NCBI RefSeq assembly: GCF_022763345.1
Contig: NZ_JALEGS010000020.1
Span: 62,001 to 126,000, forward strand
DNA: 64,000 bases
Direction: 5' to 3'
Origin: Phaeodactylibacter sp.
Lineage (GTDB): Bacteria > Bacteroidota > Bacteroidia > Chitinophagales > Saprospiraceae
Positions within the stretch are counted from its first letter, which is position 1. Each line of letters starts with the position of its first letter. Below, one piece after another: positions 16,669 through 25,393 of the stretch. Both the position numbers and the translations under genes were made by a program. The notes under the pieces were generated by a model. That model made no database searches. It saw only the letters and a program-made list of their open reading frames with translations, and was not told the origin of the DNA.

Positions 16669-16911
16669 TCAGGCTCTGTTCTCAATAGGGGAATATAAAA
16701 GGCCATCCTTCATACAATTGTAAGTGAAGGCGTAAACGGCTCTTATGGATTCACTGGTTAGTCGGGGATAGTTATCGAGGATGTCTTTTTCAGACCATCC
16801 GTTTGCAAGCCTTTCTAAAATGAATTCAACGGCAATCCTTGTGCCTTTGATCACAGGCTTTCCAAGTAAAATTTCTTTGTCAGATTCAATGTGCTGCTCC
16901 CAGTCAATCAT
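16669..16911 (-). CDS. DUF433 antitoxin
   Basis: This 80-residue protein fits DUF433: the signature GKPVIKGTRIAVEFILERLANGWSEKDILDNYPRLT, followed by AVYAFTYNCMKD. DUF433 proteins carry a winged/HTH-like fold and act as DNA-binding antitoxins, usually upstream of a DUF5615 PIN-like toxin, as here. The protein likely neutralises the neighbour and represses the pair. Length is normal, and the start ATG is the only candidate. Confidence 0.88.
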   Translation of the reverse strand: MIDWEQHIESDKEILLGKPVIKGTRIAVEFILERLANGWSEKDILDNYPRLTSESIRAVYAFTYNCMKDGLLYSPIENRA

Positions 16912-16996
16912 GCGCCTTTCATTTATTTCTTAAAGTTAAGGAGGTTTGCCGTTTTTGTCAATGTTTTTGCACTACTCCTTATTCAGATTTAATCTC

Positions 16997-17033
16997 AAAA
17001 AAACACCCCACCTCAATGGGAACGGAGGTGGGG
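16997..17033 (-). terminator. Rho-independent terminator
   Basis: CCCCACCTC (17006-17014) pairs perfectly with GAGGTGGGG (17025-17033). Seven A at 16997-17003 give a T-tract on the minus strand. It ends a minus-strand transcript entering from the antirepressor-like gene or from the 17.0-17.3 kb region. Confidence 0.88.
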
Positions 17034-17298
17034 CATCTAACCGCTAATCTTCTGAAACAGCCGGGTGGATTCGTGCCGGGTTATAACCCCCCTCTTGGAT
17101 ATGCTCTGCACGAAATAGCCAGCAAATTAAAAATCAGCAGCGGTAATGGTATTGATTTGACTAAGATTAAAATGGGTCAAACAAAACGAACAAGTTGTTT
17201 ATAGTGCTTCACAACGCTCACCCGCGTTGGGAGAATTATTAATAGCTAAAGGGGTTGCTTCCGCTTGAAAGATAACTTTGTGATCACCACTATCGCCA
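17034..17298 (-). other. Non-coding stretch between antirepressor-like gene and terminator
   Basis: About 265 bases with no convincing gene, bounded on the minus strand by a strong terminator. A hairpin CAACGC-TCACCC-GCGTTG lies at 17212-17229. A plus-strand frame of 62 codons (17016-17204) has no recognisable content. It could be a long 3' untranslated region or an unrecognised small RNA; it lacks the conserved blocks of RNase P RNA, tmRNA or SRP RNA. Confidence 0.35.
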
Positions 17299-18114
17299 TT
17301 AGGCAGTCATAGCAGACACCTTGGGCTCGAAGCTTCGGATTTCCCGCACCAGGCGGTCATTAGCACGCGGGGCGAAAAGCGAAGCCATGCCCTCGCGGTC
17401 GTCCTGTACTTCAATGCGCAGCTCTTTGGCAAAACGCTTCGCCAAATCGCCCATGCTACAGGCAAATGTTTTGGTTTTACCCATCGCCATGAACTGATCA
17501 ATAACAGCGGTACGGATTAGCTCATAAGCATCGAGTTGCAACAGCATTTGCCGTTGCGTTTTGCCCTGAGCGGGTTTGCCCATCGCCATCAGCTTGCGCC
17601 TCAGTGCGGTCGCAGAATAGCCCAAGACCTCAGCGCGGTATTTCCACCAGTTGGCGGTCTGACCGCCATTACGGGCTTCGTACACTTTTAGGTGGCTCTT
17701 TTCTGCCGCTTCCTGACAGGACACCATGCTCATCGCTTTGGTCAGTTCCAAAACCTTCATCACATCCTCTTCATTGAGCCGGGCTGTGTTGGACTCGGCT
17801 TCTTCTATTTCAGTATGCGACAACAGTTTGGCATACTTCAGCTTCACCTTGCTTTTGGACGACAGGCAGATGAGCTTGGCCAGCTCTACGGTCAGGTAAT
17901 AATCCTTTAAAATTGGATTGCCCTTGGTCTTTCGGTTGGCGAAGTCACGAAGCTTCTCAGGCCGGCGGATGTCATCCCGGAACTCGTAGATGTCCGTAAT
18001 CCACCGCTTTACGTTGGTCGCGTAGTGGTGGTCGGTGAGCTGCAGCGCCTGATGCAATTCAGTAGCGGCTACTACTTTCGTTCCTTTTTTGCTGATGTAA
18101 ATGGGCAAGTCCAT
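17299..18114 (-). CDS. Phage antirepressor-like protein (AntA/KilA-N related)
   Basis: This 271-residue protein begins with a short beta stretch (LPIYISKKGTKVVAATELHQAL), then a module with LKDYYLTVELAKLICLSSKSKVKLKYAKLL, the arrangement of phage antirepressors (AntA/Roi/KilA-N type DNA-binding proteins). A second, basic helical half follows (SCQEAAEKSHLKVYEARNGG, ALRRKLMAMGKPAQGKTQRQ). No other phage genes lie nearby, so it is either a domesticated regulator or a prophage remnant. The start ATG is directly preceded by two copies of ATACGTA (minus strand), suggesting autoregulation. The family call is by pattern and only moderately sure. Confidence 0.6.
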   Translation of the reverse strand: MDLPIYISKKGTKVVAATELHQALQLTDHHYATNVKRWITDIYEFRDDIRRPEKLRDFANRKTKGNPILKDYYLTVELAKLICLSSKSKVKLKYAKLLSHTEIEEAESNTARLNEEDVMKVLELTKAMSMVSCQEAAEKSHLKVYEARNGGQTANWWKYRAEVLGYSATALRRKLMAMGKPAQGKTQRQMLLQLDAYELIRTAVIDQFMAMGKTKTFACSMGDLAKRFAKELRIEVQDDREGMASLFAPRANDRLVREIRSFEPKVSAMTA

Positions 18115-18118
18115 ATGC

Positions 18119-18137
18119 TACGTATCTGATTACGTAT
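18119..18137 (-). promoter_or_regulatory. Paired ATACGTA repeats before the antirepressor-like gene
   Basis: On the minus strand ATACGTA occurs twice, 12 bases apart, ending 4 bases before the ATG (the plus strand shows TACGTA at 18119-18124 and 18131-18136). Because TACGTA is itself palindromic, these are good dimer half-sites for an operator. Confidence 0.45.
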
Positions 18138-18575
18138 ACAAAAATGCAAGAAATGTTTTTATTTGTCAAGTTTTTAAACAAATAATTTTTCACTTTTTTG
18201 TTGCTTTCCGTTTTTTGCTGCTTTAATTGTTGTTTATCAAGTATTTAGGATTATTTATTTCAGGAGTTTACTTCTGTTTTAAATAGGGTTTAATTTATTT
18301 GGTGATGTTTTAGAGGGCGATAAAATGGAGGGTTGTTTTAAATGAGAAGCTTGAAATTACTTCGGAAAACCTTATGCAGCAGTCACTGTATTTTGAGCTT
18401 TGCTGCTTTGGAAAGGGTAAGATATTTTAAGAAATCGCGCGATTTCTTAAAGTCAACTTTACAAAATCACGTAATTTCCAAAAAGTTAGGAAACCTACCC
18501 CCAAGCCACCTACGATACCGTAGACCAGGACAACTTTCTAAACTTTGTGGTGTAGCGCAACCGGGGCGTACGCTG
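18138..18575. other. AT-rich intergenic region with a 26-bp perfect palindrome
   Basis: About 440 bases without a supported gene. The first 170 bases are strongly AT-rich (promoter side of the antirepressor-like gene). At 18426-18451 TTTAAGAAATCGC is followed directly by its exact complement. A second, imperfect site of similar core (AAATCACGTAATTT) follows about 20 bases later. CTACG-ATAC-CGTAG lies near 18510. The open plus-strand frame at 18342-18725 runs into the antisense of the next gene and is not accepted. Confidence 0.6.
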
Positions 18576-20078
18576 CTACTTGTCTGTATTCACAAGCAGC
18601 CCCAGCTTTCCCATTTTTTGCAGCAGCGCTTCATTGACACTGAGGTCGTAGTCGATGGGGCCACCCACGACTTCCAATGCTGTTCCGCCCGGTGGGATGA
18701 GGGCGTGGCTGGGGTAACCGCATAGCTTCAGTTCTCCGCAAAGCTGTTCGGTCTGACGGGCGGTGAGCAAGTGGTGCGCTCCACTCAGGTTATGCGCTTC
18801 GATGACGGACCTCCACCTCGGCTCCGGCGACCGGGAGGCAAGGAACAGTGGTTGCACCCGGTTGGTATCCATTTTGGCCAGAAAGGCATTGTAGTGCGGT
18901 ATTTCCCGCATACAGGGGCTGCACCAGGTACCCCAGCTGACCAGGTAGATGTACTTTTCCTGGTAGGGCTGTAGCAACTGCTTCAGGTCTTCGGAGGCTA
19001 GGTCTATACTTTGGCCCTCGTTATTGGTGGGTGCGATTTCCGAATTGGTGTAGGGTTCATAGAGCGCATTCAAATAACTAAGTAAGGACTCATTGGTAAT
19101 ATGCGCTTTGTATTCTTCGTAAAGTTCCAACCGGTCAGCATCCTTAATATAAGTAGACTCTGCCAGGCTGTACAGGGCCCGGACTAGCAGGGCTTCGCGC
19201 AGGGTGCGGTTTTCGGTTGCCAGGGCGGCTTCGAGAAGATACCGCTTAACCGCTTTTACATCGCCCCTGATTTCATTGAAGTGGGAGGATTGATGTTGGG
19301 TTTCTGTTAAAACGTAATGGTAGTAAACATTCAGAAAGCGGCGGTAATATAAATTGGCTTCATAGCTGGGCTGGTATTCAAAGGCGTCTAATTCTGTGGC
19401 GTATTGGGGTGGGAATGCCACCGTAGAAGGCTGAATGTCCTGGCTTAAAGGCTTGAACAACCGATAGCTCAGCTTCTGCCTCAGGTACTTGAAGTAGATA
19501 TCATTTTGCGCCCACTGATACAGAAAAGGGTGCAGGCTGTTCTCATCACGGTAGGCCTCAAGGAAGGCTGTTCTCCGTTCCCGGATGGTCTGTAAGGCCT
19601 GTAAAAAAGTATCCATTTCGAGAGCCTGCATTTCATTCGTAGACAAACCAGCCTGGCCATTTGCTTCATCGGCTTTTATGTAAGCCTGCAATTGCTGATG
19701 CAGCTCCTCCGTGATTTTACTGCCGCTGACCACCAACCCGTCCTGGCCTTGGCACAGTAGTTCTAAACGTTCATTAGGGATAAGAAAAATTCGGTGTTGC
19801 CCTCTGCCCATAATATAAGCCTCAATGGTATTTGGAAGGTCTAGCTCTAGCCGAAAATGGCCTACGCTATCGATGAGGCACCGATGCCGTATGGTCTCTC
19901 CGGAATTCAAATCCTCGTAGGACACCACAATAGCTTCCATGTCACTATCAGGGTCATAAGGCCTAACAGTTCCAGTAAGGACGGTTTTGCCAGGCTCCAT
20001 CAATGCGGAATCTTCCGGTGTGCAGCTGACGGTAAACAGGGCTGCGATGGTCAAGGTAGTAAGTAAGAGGTCGCGCAT
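18576..20078 (-). CDS. TlpA-type thioredoxin-fold lipoprotein
   Basis: The product (500 residues from the ATG giving MRDLLLTTLTIAALFTVSC, a lipoprotein signal) has an N-terminal beta-rich domain (residues about 25-125, similar to DUF4369 modules of Bacteroidota redox lipoproteins), a long helical middle (about 130-350), and a C-terminal TlpA/ResA domain with LVSWGTWCSPCMREIPHYNAF, where WCSPC is the redox-active pair. It is likely an envelope thiol-disulfide reductase, attached to a membrane by its lipid. The cis-Pro loop appears as GYPSHALI. An alternative start ten codons upstream would weaken the lipobox signal. Confidence 0.88.
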   Translation of the reverse strand: MRDLLLTTLTIAALFTVSCTPEDSALMEPGKTVLTGTVRPYDPDSDMEAIVVSYEDLNSGETIRHRCLIDSVGHFRLELDLPNTIEAYIMGRGQHRIFLIPNERLELLCQGQDGLVVSGSKITEELHQQLQAYIKADEANGQAGLSTNEMQALEMDTFLQALQTIRERRTAFLEAYRDENSLHPFLYQWAQNDIYFKYLRQKLSYRLFKPLSQDIQPSTVAFPPQYATELDAFEYQPSYEANLYYRRFLNVYYHYVLTETQHQSSHFNEIRGDVKAVKRYLLEAALATENRTLREALLVRALYSLAESTYIKDADRLELYEEYKAHITNESLLSYLNALYEPYTNSEIAPTNNEGQSIDLASEDLKQLLQPYQEKYIYLVSWGTWCSPCMREIPHYNAFLAKMDTNRVQPLFLASRSPEPRWRSVIEAHNLSGAHHLLTARQTEQLCGELKLCGYPSHALIPPGGTALEVVGGPIDYDLSVNEALLQKMGKLGLLVNTDK

Positions 20079-20152
20079 AGCAATAGGGTTTCTTATAAAA
20101 ATAACCATTTTCCGGTTAAATGTCTACTGCTCAGCGCTTTTTGCTATCAGGA

Positions 20153-21133
20153 TCAACCGGTTTCCTGCTTTGCAATGCTGCGGTGCAAAGTTTTTGGAGA
20201 GCCAAAGCCCTGCACCATTCGTTCCAGTCCCTCTTCGTACGCGGTTACCTCAAATTCCGGGAACCGCTCCCGGAATTTCCGGTCAGACATCACATAGGGG
20301 TAGCGGAACTGATAGTCCATCTCCCGCACTTCGCGCAAGGGTGAGATGAACAGGCCGATCAGGCGTTGCAGCCAGAATGGGATCATACGAGCCTTGCGAA
20401 AAGTACCGAGCTGCCGGTTGTACATTTCCGTGATCTTCTGCATGGTAACCGGGGGGCCTACAGGCAGATGCCAGGCTTGTCCGTAGGTGTCTTCAGCAAG
20501 CGCCAGGGTGACCAGCGCCCGCCCAACATCTACTGTATCTGTGTAGGTGTGGGGCACATCGGGTGGAGAAAGCAACTGCGGCGATTTGCCTTTCAGCATA
20601 CGCTCCAGGAATGAAACATAAAGCATGCTGTTGGTGGCGTAAGGCCCGTAAAAGTCGGCCGCCCGCCCAATGACGGCCTGTACCGTTCCCTTGTCCATAG
20701 CGCTTTTCAGCAAGTCGAGGGTAGCCTTCCTGGCTTTGCCTTTCTCGCTTTCCGGCTGCTGAGGGTGGAATTCGTCAAAGGGCTGCTGAAGTGGAGCCGG
20801 GCCATACATGTATACATTGTCCAGGAAGATGAGCCGGGCATGGTTGGCCGCACAGGCATTGATGACGTTGCGCATCAACAGGGGCCAGTCCCGTTTCCAA
20901 ACCAATGCAGAATAGGGCAGCCCTACGCACAAATAGACGTGGGAAGACCCGCGGATGGCCCGATGGGCGTCTTCCACTTGCAATAAATCTGCGGGTACTG
21001 TGGCTATTCCCGATTTATGCATGGAGCGGCTGATGGCACGTACCGGTAGCCCCCGGTCGAGCAATTCATCGACAACGGCCCGGCCTACTGCGCCGGAAGC
21101 ACCAAGTACAGTATGTAAATTGGAGTGTGGCAT
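20153..21133 (-). CDS. NAD(P)-dependent epimerase/dehydratase-type SDR
   Basis: This 326-residue extended SDR has a slightly unusual nucleotide loop at the N-terminus (LGASGAVGRAVVDELLDRG, GxxGxxG type) and YMYG where the family has YxxxK-like or degenerate active-site motifs. Central blocks are GRAADFYGPYATNSM and HTYTDTVDVGRALVTLAL, typical of NAD-dependent epimerases acting on sugars or hydroxy ketones. The substrate cannot be told. It is monocistronic as far as visible, followed by the histidine kinase operon on the same strand. Confidence 0.85.
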   Translation of the reverse strand: MPHSNLHTVLGASGAVGRAVVDELLDRGLPVRAISRSMHKSGIATVPADLLQVEDAHRAIRGSSHVYLCVGLPYSALVWKRDWPLLMRNVINACAANHARLIFLDNVYMYGPAPLQQPFDEFHPQQPESEKGKARKATLDLLKSAMDKGTVQAVIGRAADFYGPYATNSMLYVSFLERMLKGKSPQLLSPPDVPHTYTDTVDVGRALVTLALAEDTYGQAWHLPVGPPVTMQKITEMYNRQLGTFRKARMIPFWLQRLIGLFISPLREVREMDYQFRYPYVMSDRKFRERFPEFEVTAYEEGLERMVQGFGSPKTLHRSIAKQETG

Positions 21134-21263
21134 AAACTATGATTTTACCTTAAAGCTATATGGTTGTATGGCTTCGGTCCATCTTTTTGCCGTCAAGAGC
21201 CGTAAAGCACTGGTGAATCACCTCAAAACCAAAATGAAGCGTGAAGAGGGCCAGGTAGAAAGA

Positions 21264-22646
21264 CTATTCTTCTGACTGTCTGGACGGCAAGGTGAAAAAG
21301 AATGTGCTCCCTTCACCTGGGCCAACGGATTCCACCCAAATTTTACCTTTGTGCTGCTCCACAATCTTTTTGCAAATACTCAGCCCTAGCCCGTTGCCCT
21401 CAAACTGTTGCTCCCGGTCAGCCCGCTGAAATAGACCGAAAATGCGTTTTTGATCCGCCGATCTGAGCCCAATCCCATTGTCCTTGACGGCGAACCGGTA
21501 CCCATTTTGCGTAGGCTCTGCTTCCAGATGGATGAATGGCATACGGCCTTCCGGGGTGAATTTGATGGCATTGATGATCAGGTTCTGGAGCAGCTGCTGC
21601 ATCTGCCGGTAGTTGGCCTGAACGGTAGGCAGGTTTTGGTATTTAAGCTGAGCTTTACGCTGCTGAAGGGTCAAAGATAGCTGTCCTTCAATTTTGTAAA
21701 CCAGCTGCTGAAAGTCCACCTCCTTCATGTCTTGTATGGAAGAAGTGGAGACCCGGGCATAACGCAGTAGCGCATCAATGATATCGCTAAACCGCTTTAC
21801 TTCCTCCCAGATCATATTGATGTACTCGCGGCTGACCGGGCTGATGCCAGACTGATCGCGCCTGAGCAAATCGGCAAACCCCTGTACGTTGCGCAGTGGC
21901 GCTTTGAGGTCATGAGAAACTACGTAGGCAAATTGTTCCAATTCCGCATTGGAGCGCAGCAAATCATTGGCTTTAGCCTCCAGCATTTGCTCCATGCGGC
22001 GGCGCTCCCTGATTTCCTGCTTGAGCAGCTCATTGGTCCGGAAATTATACATCAGGTAACTGGCCTTAGTAGCCATCACGGTGAAGGCGTGCCGGTCTTT
22101 TGGATTGATGGGGTCATAAAACCGCTGATCGGCTTTCTGCTGACCGGAAACAACCAGGCCGTAGAAGGAGTTGTCGGGGCGGTACATCGGAGCCACAAGG
22201 GCATCCTCCAGTTGCAAAAACGCCAGTTTGGCTTTGAAAGCCGGGTGTTCTCCCAGCAGAAAACCTTCCCGTTTTGGTAAGTCTTCGGATGCGAGGGGCA
22301 ATACACTGGGGATAACGGAATTATTGAAACCAAACTGGCCAATAACCTGTAGCGCTCCGTCGTCCCGACATTCAGCAAATAAACAATGGGGCTGCTGAAA
22401 AGCTTGAATGAAGTACTCCGTTGCCACGGTGGCAAAACCTTCTATCGAATCCTGGAAGAGCCCTTCCTTACTAAAATCCTGTATGATTTTGAACCGGTTG
22501 AGCTCCTCATCAAGCTCGTTTTTGATAGAGATTAGTTGCTGCTGCGTACTTATACCACGGGTGACCCGGTCCTGCAATTCTGCACAGAGCCGGCTGAGGT
22601 CGTCGTAGCTGAGCTTGTCCTGGTCTGGGGAGTCAACGGGGGCCAT
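21264..22646 (-). CDS. Soluble sensor histidine kinase with GAF-like N-terminus
   Basis: The 460-residue protein has an N-terminal coiled coil (about 30-55), a GAF-like middle (about 65-190; QPHCLFAECRDDGALQVIGQ), a second coiled coil (EIRERRRMEQMLEAKANDLL), the HisKA box FAYVVSHDLKAPLRNVQGFA with the phospho-acceptor His, and a complete HATPase (N box LQNLIINAIKFTPEGR, G1 VKDNGIGL, G2 GNGLGLSICKKIVEQH, ending GEGSTFFFTLP). There is no membrane segment, so it senses in the cytoplasm. It begins 4 bases after the FIST gene and is surely co-expressed with it. A response regulator is not in the neighbourhood. Confidence 0.95.
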   Translation of the reverse strand: MAPVDSPDQDKLSYDDLSRLCAELQDRVTRGISTQQQLISIKNELDEELNRFKIIQDFSKEGLFQDSIEGFATVATEYFIQAFQQPHCLFAECRDDGALQVIGQFGFNNSVIPSVLPLASEDLPKREGFLLGEHPAFKAKLAFLQLEDALVAPMYRPDNSFYGLVVSGQQKADQRFYDPINPKDRHAFTVMATKASYLMYNFRTNELLKQEIRERRRMEQMLEAKANDLLRSNAELEQFAYVVSHDLKAPLRNVQGFADLLRRDQSGISPVSREYINMIWEEVKRFSDIIDALLRYARVSTSSIQDMKEVDFQQLVYKIEGQLSLTLQQRKAQLKYQNLPTVQANYRQMQQLLQNLIINAIKFTPEGRMPFIHLEAEPTQNGYRFAVKDNGIGLRSADQKRIFGLFQRADREQQFEGNGLGLSICKKIVEQHKGKIWVESVGPGEGSTFFFTLPSRQSEE

Positions 22647-22650
22647 TCGC

Positions 22651-23859
22651 CTATTGTCTGATCAATGCATAAATTGAAGTCGTGTAGTTGTGAAAGAGAT
22701 TTTTGCCTTTTAATCGGGTGAACTCTCCAAAACCATACATGCCCAGCCAGGGCAGGGGTGTGCCCTTAGTGAGGGGCTGCTGCATGTTCTCAATAATCTC
22801 ATCTTTGACGATTGAATCAAACATGGCCCGGCCGCGTGCCGCACAATCGGTATGGAAAACCGCAGCGACTTCCCGGTCGCCAATCTGGGTAGTAAGGCGT
22901 TCCATCATCCGGTCAAGCCCGGCGAAAATCAGTTCCTCATCGCGTTCCACAATCCAAAGGCGTGTCCCCTGAGGGCAATCTACCGGCATGTAAAAACTGC
23001 CGTCCTCGTCTACCTTTACAATGACCCGCAGAATGTGGTCGTTGTCGTAAGGTTCCCGAAAGCCATCCGGCAATAGTTCTGCCATGCCCGCTACAGGGAT
23101 ACAGGGGCCGGGGTGAGTATCCGCAGGGAAGTCAAGTTTGCTCATCAGGTAGGGCCAGGCAGGCTCTCCTTCTATCTCGATAACCCGGTTGCCTTCTGAT
23201 CGGGTCACCGAAAAGGGCTGCCCTATAGGTACACTACCGTGGTGGACGCCCATTTCTACCGTTAAGGTGGGGTCGGAATAGCCAATCATAATCGCTCCGC
23301 GTTCCAATACCTTGCCATCTGCAAACTGATAGGAGCTTATGGCCCTCATATTGTCAGAACTGGTGCCGCCAAAAATGGGCATGTCCGCTCCGAAGACAGA
23401 CTCAATGCCTTCGATGGCGCGGTCAGCCGCAATATCAATGCCAGAGGCCAAAAACTGGATCATATTAACATTTGCCTGAGTGGCTTTCAGCTCCAGGGCC
23501 ATTTTTCGGGCTTCTTCATAGGAGTTATGCCCTCTGATGTTGTCGCAGCTCGTCACATGGTATTCCTGTGCTTCGTCGGGCACGACTGCCATCACTCCCA
23601 GTCCACGCATGCTTTCATTGGCGCCTTCCTTGCCAATTACACCTGCACAGGTACAGCCAACAAGCTCTGCCTGCGGGCAAACTTCACGGGCACCGGCTAT
23701 GATTTCATCAAAGTCATGCCCAATGGTGCTGTGAACGACGATCAGCATTTTGTCCTGAAAAGTGCTGGGGGGCGCCTCGCCTAAAGCAGCAGTAAGGCAC
23801 TGCTGAATGGCCTTTTTAGAATTAACCTGCCCATTGCTGGCAGAGTAAAAATTCAACAT
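22651..23859 (-). CDS. FIST domain sensory protein
   Basis: Start at the ATG giving MLNFYSASNGQVNSKKAIQQ; the frame extends 15 codons further, but the leader element CTCCAAACTC and spacing favour this ATG. The 402-residue product contains FIST_N (MLIVVHSTIGHDFDEIIAGA, ELVGCTCAGVIG, PIFGGTSSDNM) and FIST_C (GEPAWPYLMSKL, FVYM-like block VDCPQGTRLWIVERDEELI, AAVFHTDCAARGRAMFD). FIST domains are predicted to bind small ligands such as amino acids and are usually tied to signal transduction. Here the kinase 4 bases downstream is the evident output, so FIST ligand binding probably tunes kinase activity. Confidence 0.93.
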   Translation of the reverse strand: MLNFYSASNGQVNSKKAIQQCLTAALGEAPPSTFQDKMLIVVHSTIGHDFDEIIAGAREVCPQAELVGCTCAGVIGKEGANESMRGLGVMAVVPDEAQEYHVTSCDNIRGHNSYEEARKMALELKATQANVNMIQFLASGIDIAADRAIEGIESVFGADMPIFGGTSSDNMRAISSYQFADGKVLERGAIMIGYSDPTLTVEMGVHHGSVPIGQPFSVTRSEGNRVIEIEGEPAWPYLMSKLDFPADTHPGPCIPVAGMAELLPDGFREPYDNDHILRVIVKVDEDGSFYMPVDCPQGTRLWIVERDEELIFAGLDRMMERLTTQIGDREVAAVFHTDCAARGRAMFDSIVKDEIIENMQQPLTKGTPLPWLGMYGFGEFTRLKGKNLFHNYTTSIYALIRQ

Positions 23860-23984
23860 CGTTTTGGTGTTTTGTAGAGTTTGGAGAAAAACATTTGGCG
23901 GCAATTGGCATTTAAATATACTAATTTCATTGATCTCTCCGGCGTATTCCGGAAATTTTCAACTATATGTAATCAAAATTCGGC

Positions 23985-24377
23985 ATGGACCTTTACGCTA
24001 CTTTTCACTTCGATGCCTACCCAGTCGTCGTGGTTGCTTTCACAGGGAACCAGGCAACGGAAGAGAATTTCCTGCAGTACCTCAATGATTTGTACGAAGC
24101 TTATGACCGGGCGTTGCCTTTTGCCTATCTTTTTGATGCACAAAATGCAGTATTGCCAGGGCTTAAGTTTCAAAAGAGGCAGGCAGAGTGGTTGAAAACC
24201 AACGAAAGCCTAATGAAACAGTACTGCCAAGGTACGGCTTACCACATTCCAAACCCCATCATCCGCACCGCGCTTAAGGGTATTTTTGCGCTACAGCAAC
24301 AGCCGGTGCCTTATAAAGTGGTGGGTGATTTCCAAACGGCTATGCAGTGGTGCAAAGACGCTGTTGCCGACCACTAA
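23985..24377 (+). CDS. Small SpoIIAA/STAS-like protein
   Basis: This 130-residue protein has a beta-alpha layout resembling SpoIIAA-like/STAS-type domains: MDLYATFHFDAYPVVVVAFTG, then a helix with NFLQYLNDLYEAYDR, the strand FAYLFDAQNAV, a helix with RQAEWLKTNESLMKQYC, and IPNPIIRTALKGIFALQQ. It is divergently oriented from the FIST-kinase pair, about 125 bases away, which hints at a shared signalling role. The stop overlaps the convergent Sua5 gene by 4 bases. The fold call is by pattern; no catalytic residues are apparent. Confidence 0.65.
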   Translation: MDLYATFHFDAYPVVVVAFTGNQATEENFLQYLNDLYEAYDRALPFAYLFDAQNAVLPGLKFQKRQAEWLKTNESLMKQYCQGTAYHIPNPIIRTALKGIFALQQQPVPYKVVGDFQTAMQWCKDAVADH

Positions 24378-25324
24378 TGTGCTGCTGCCCGCCGCAGCCG
24401 GTCATTGATCGCTCGCCCTAGCCCTTCTTCCGGAAGCAGCTCGGCTACGATAACGGATAAGGGTTTACGATCCAGCTGCCGCATCCCTGCAAACAGCCTC
24501 CGGGCTGCCTCCTGATCGTCCCCTGAGGGGGATAGAATTAACTGCTGTGCTTCGGGCACGCCACTGAATGCCGTTTGAAACCGGATGCAGCCAATCTCTT
24601 CAACCCGGTATCTTGCGATAAAGTCTTCGGGGTTGCCCAATACCAAGGGCGTGCGCGGGGCATAGTGGCTTTTTAGCATTCCAGGTGCCTGTGGGTTGGA
24701 TGAAGAATGAGCCCTGACCTCAACCGGACCGACTACACTTTCCAGGGCTTCTACAGCAATGCCGCCTTTGCGGTAGACTGTGGGCTTCCCGCCTGGGAAC
24801 CCTACGATGGTACTTTCCAACCCTATCTCGCAGGGCCCGCCGTCCAAAATGTAAGGTATTTGGGGCCCGAGTTGCTCATCAACGTGCGCTGCCGTAGTTG
24901 GGCTGATGTACCCAAAAGGGTTGGCGCTTGGTGCAGAGACTGGGAAGTCGAGCTGGCTAAGCAATTGATGTGCCATCGGGTGGGCAGGAATACGTACCGC
25001 TACGAAGGGAGAACCTGCGGTGACCATATCGGGCACTTGTTCTGATTTTTCTAATAGCAGCGTTAAAGGGCCGGGCATGAAATGAACAGCTAGTGCCGCA
25101 GCGGCTTCAGGTATGCCTTTCACGTAAGGAGAGATAGCAGAGAAAGCAGGCAAGTGGATAATCAGCGGGTCAAAACTTGGCCGGTTCTTGACTTTAAAAA
25201 TCTGAGAGACGGCGGAAAGGTCAAGCGCATTGCCGGCAAGGCCATACACCGTTTCGGTGGGAATGGCGACCAATTGCCCTGCTTTCAACAACGCTACTGC
25301 GCGCTTAATATCTGTGCCAATCAT
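24374..25324 (-). CDS. sua5: Threonylcarbamoyl-AMP synthase, Sua5 type
   Basis: The enzyme makes threonylcarbamoyl-AMP from threonine, bicarbonate and ATP for t6A37 tRNA modification. The 316-residue protein (start MIGTDIKRAVALL; an alternative lies 8 codons upstream) has the YrdC domain, about 1-200, with AIPTETVYGLAGNA, KVKNRPSFDPLIIHL, SAPSANPFGYISPT and the Sua5 threonine/bicarbonate pocket. The linker APGMLKSHYAPRTPL marks the Sua5-specific C-terminal domain (about 215-316), which YrdC/TsaC proteins lack. It is essential in most bacteria. It overlaps the convergent STAS-like gene by 4 bases. Confidence 0.95.
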   Translation of the reverse strand: MIGTDIKRAVALLKAGQLVAIPTETVYGLAGNALDLSAVSQIFKVKNRPSFDPLIIHLPAFSAISPYVKGIPEAAAALAVHFMPGPLTLLLEKSEQVPDMVTAGSPFVAVRIPAHPMAHQLLSQLDFPVSAPSANPFGYISPTTAAHVDEQLGPQIPYILDGGPCEIGLESTIVGFPGGKPTVYRKGGIAVEALESVVGPVEVRAHSSSNPQAPGMLKSHYAPRTPLVLGNPEDFIARYRVEEIGCIRFQTAFSGVPEAQQLILSPSGDDQEAARRLFAGMRQLDRKPLSVIVAELLPEEGLGRAINDRLRRAAAH

Positions 25325-25393
25325 TGCCAACTTTTGTTTAGCCTGCAAAAATCAACACTTTAGCGGGGATTTCAAAGTAACTGGGCTTGCATA

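Noticed and set aside
20955..21275. Possible small plus-strand peptide (MASVHLFAVKSRKALVNHL...) between epimerase and kinase genes
   Set aside because: It overlaps the end of the kinase gene and the epimerase start region, with no promoter or conserved feature visible.
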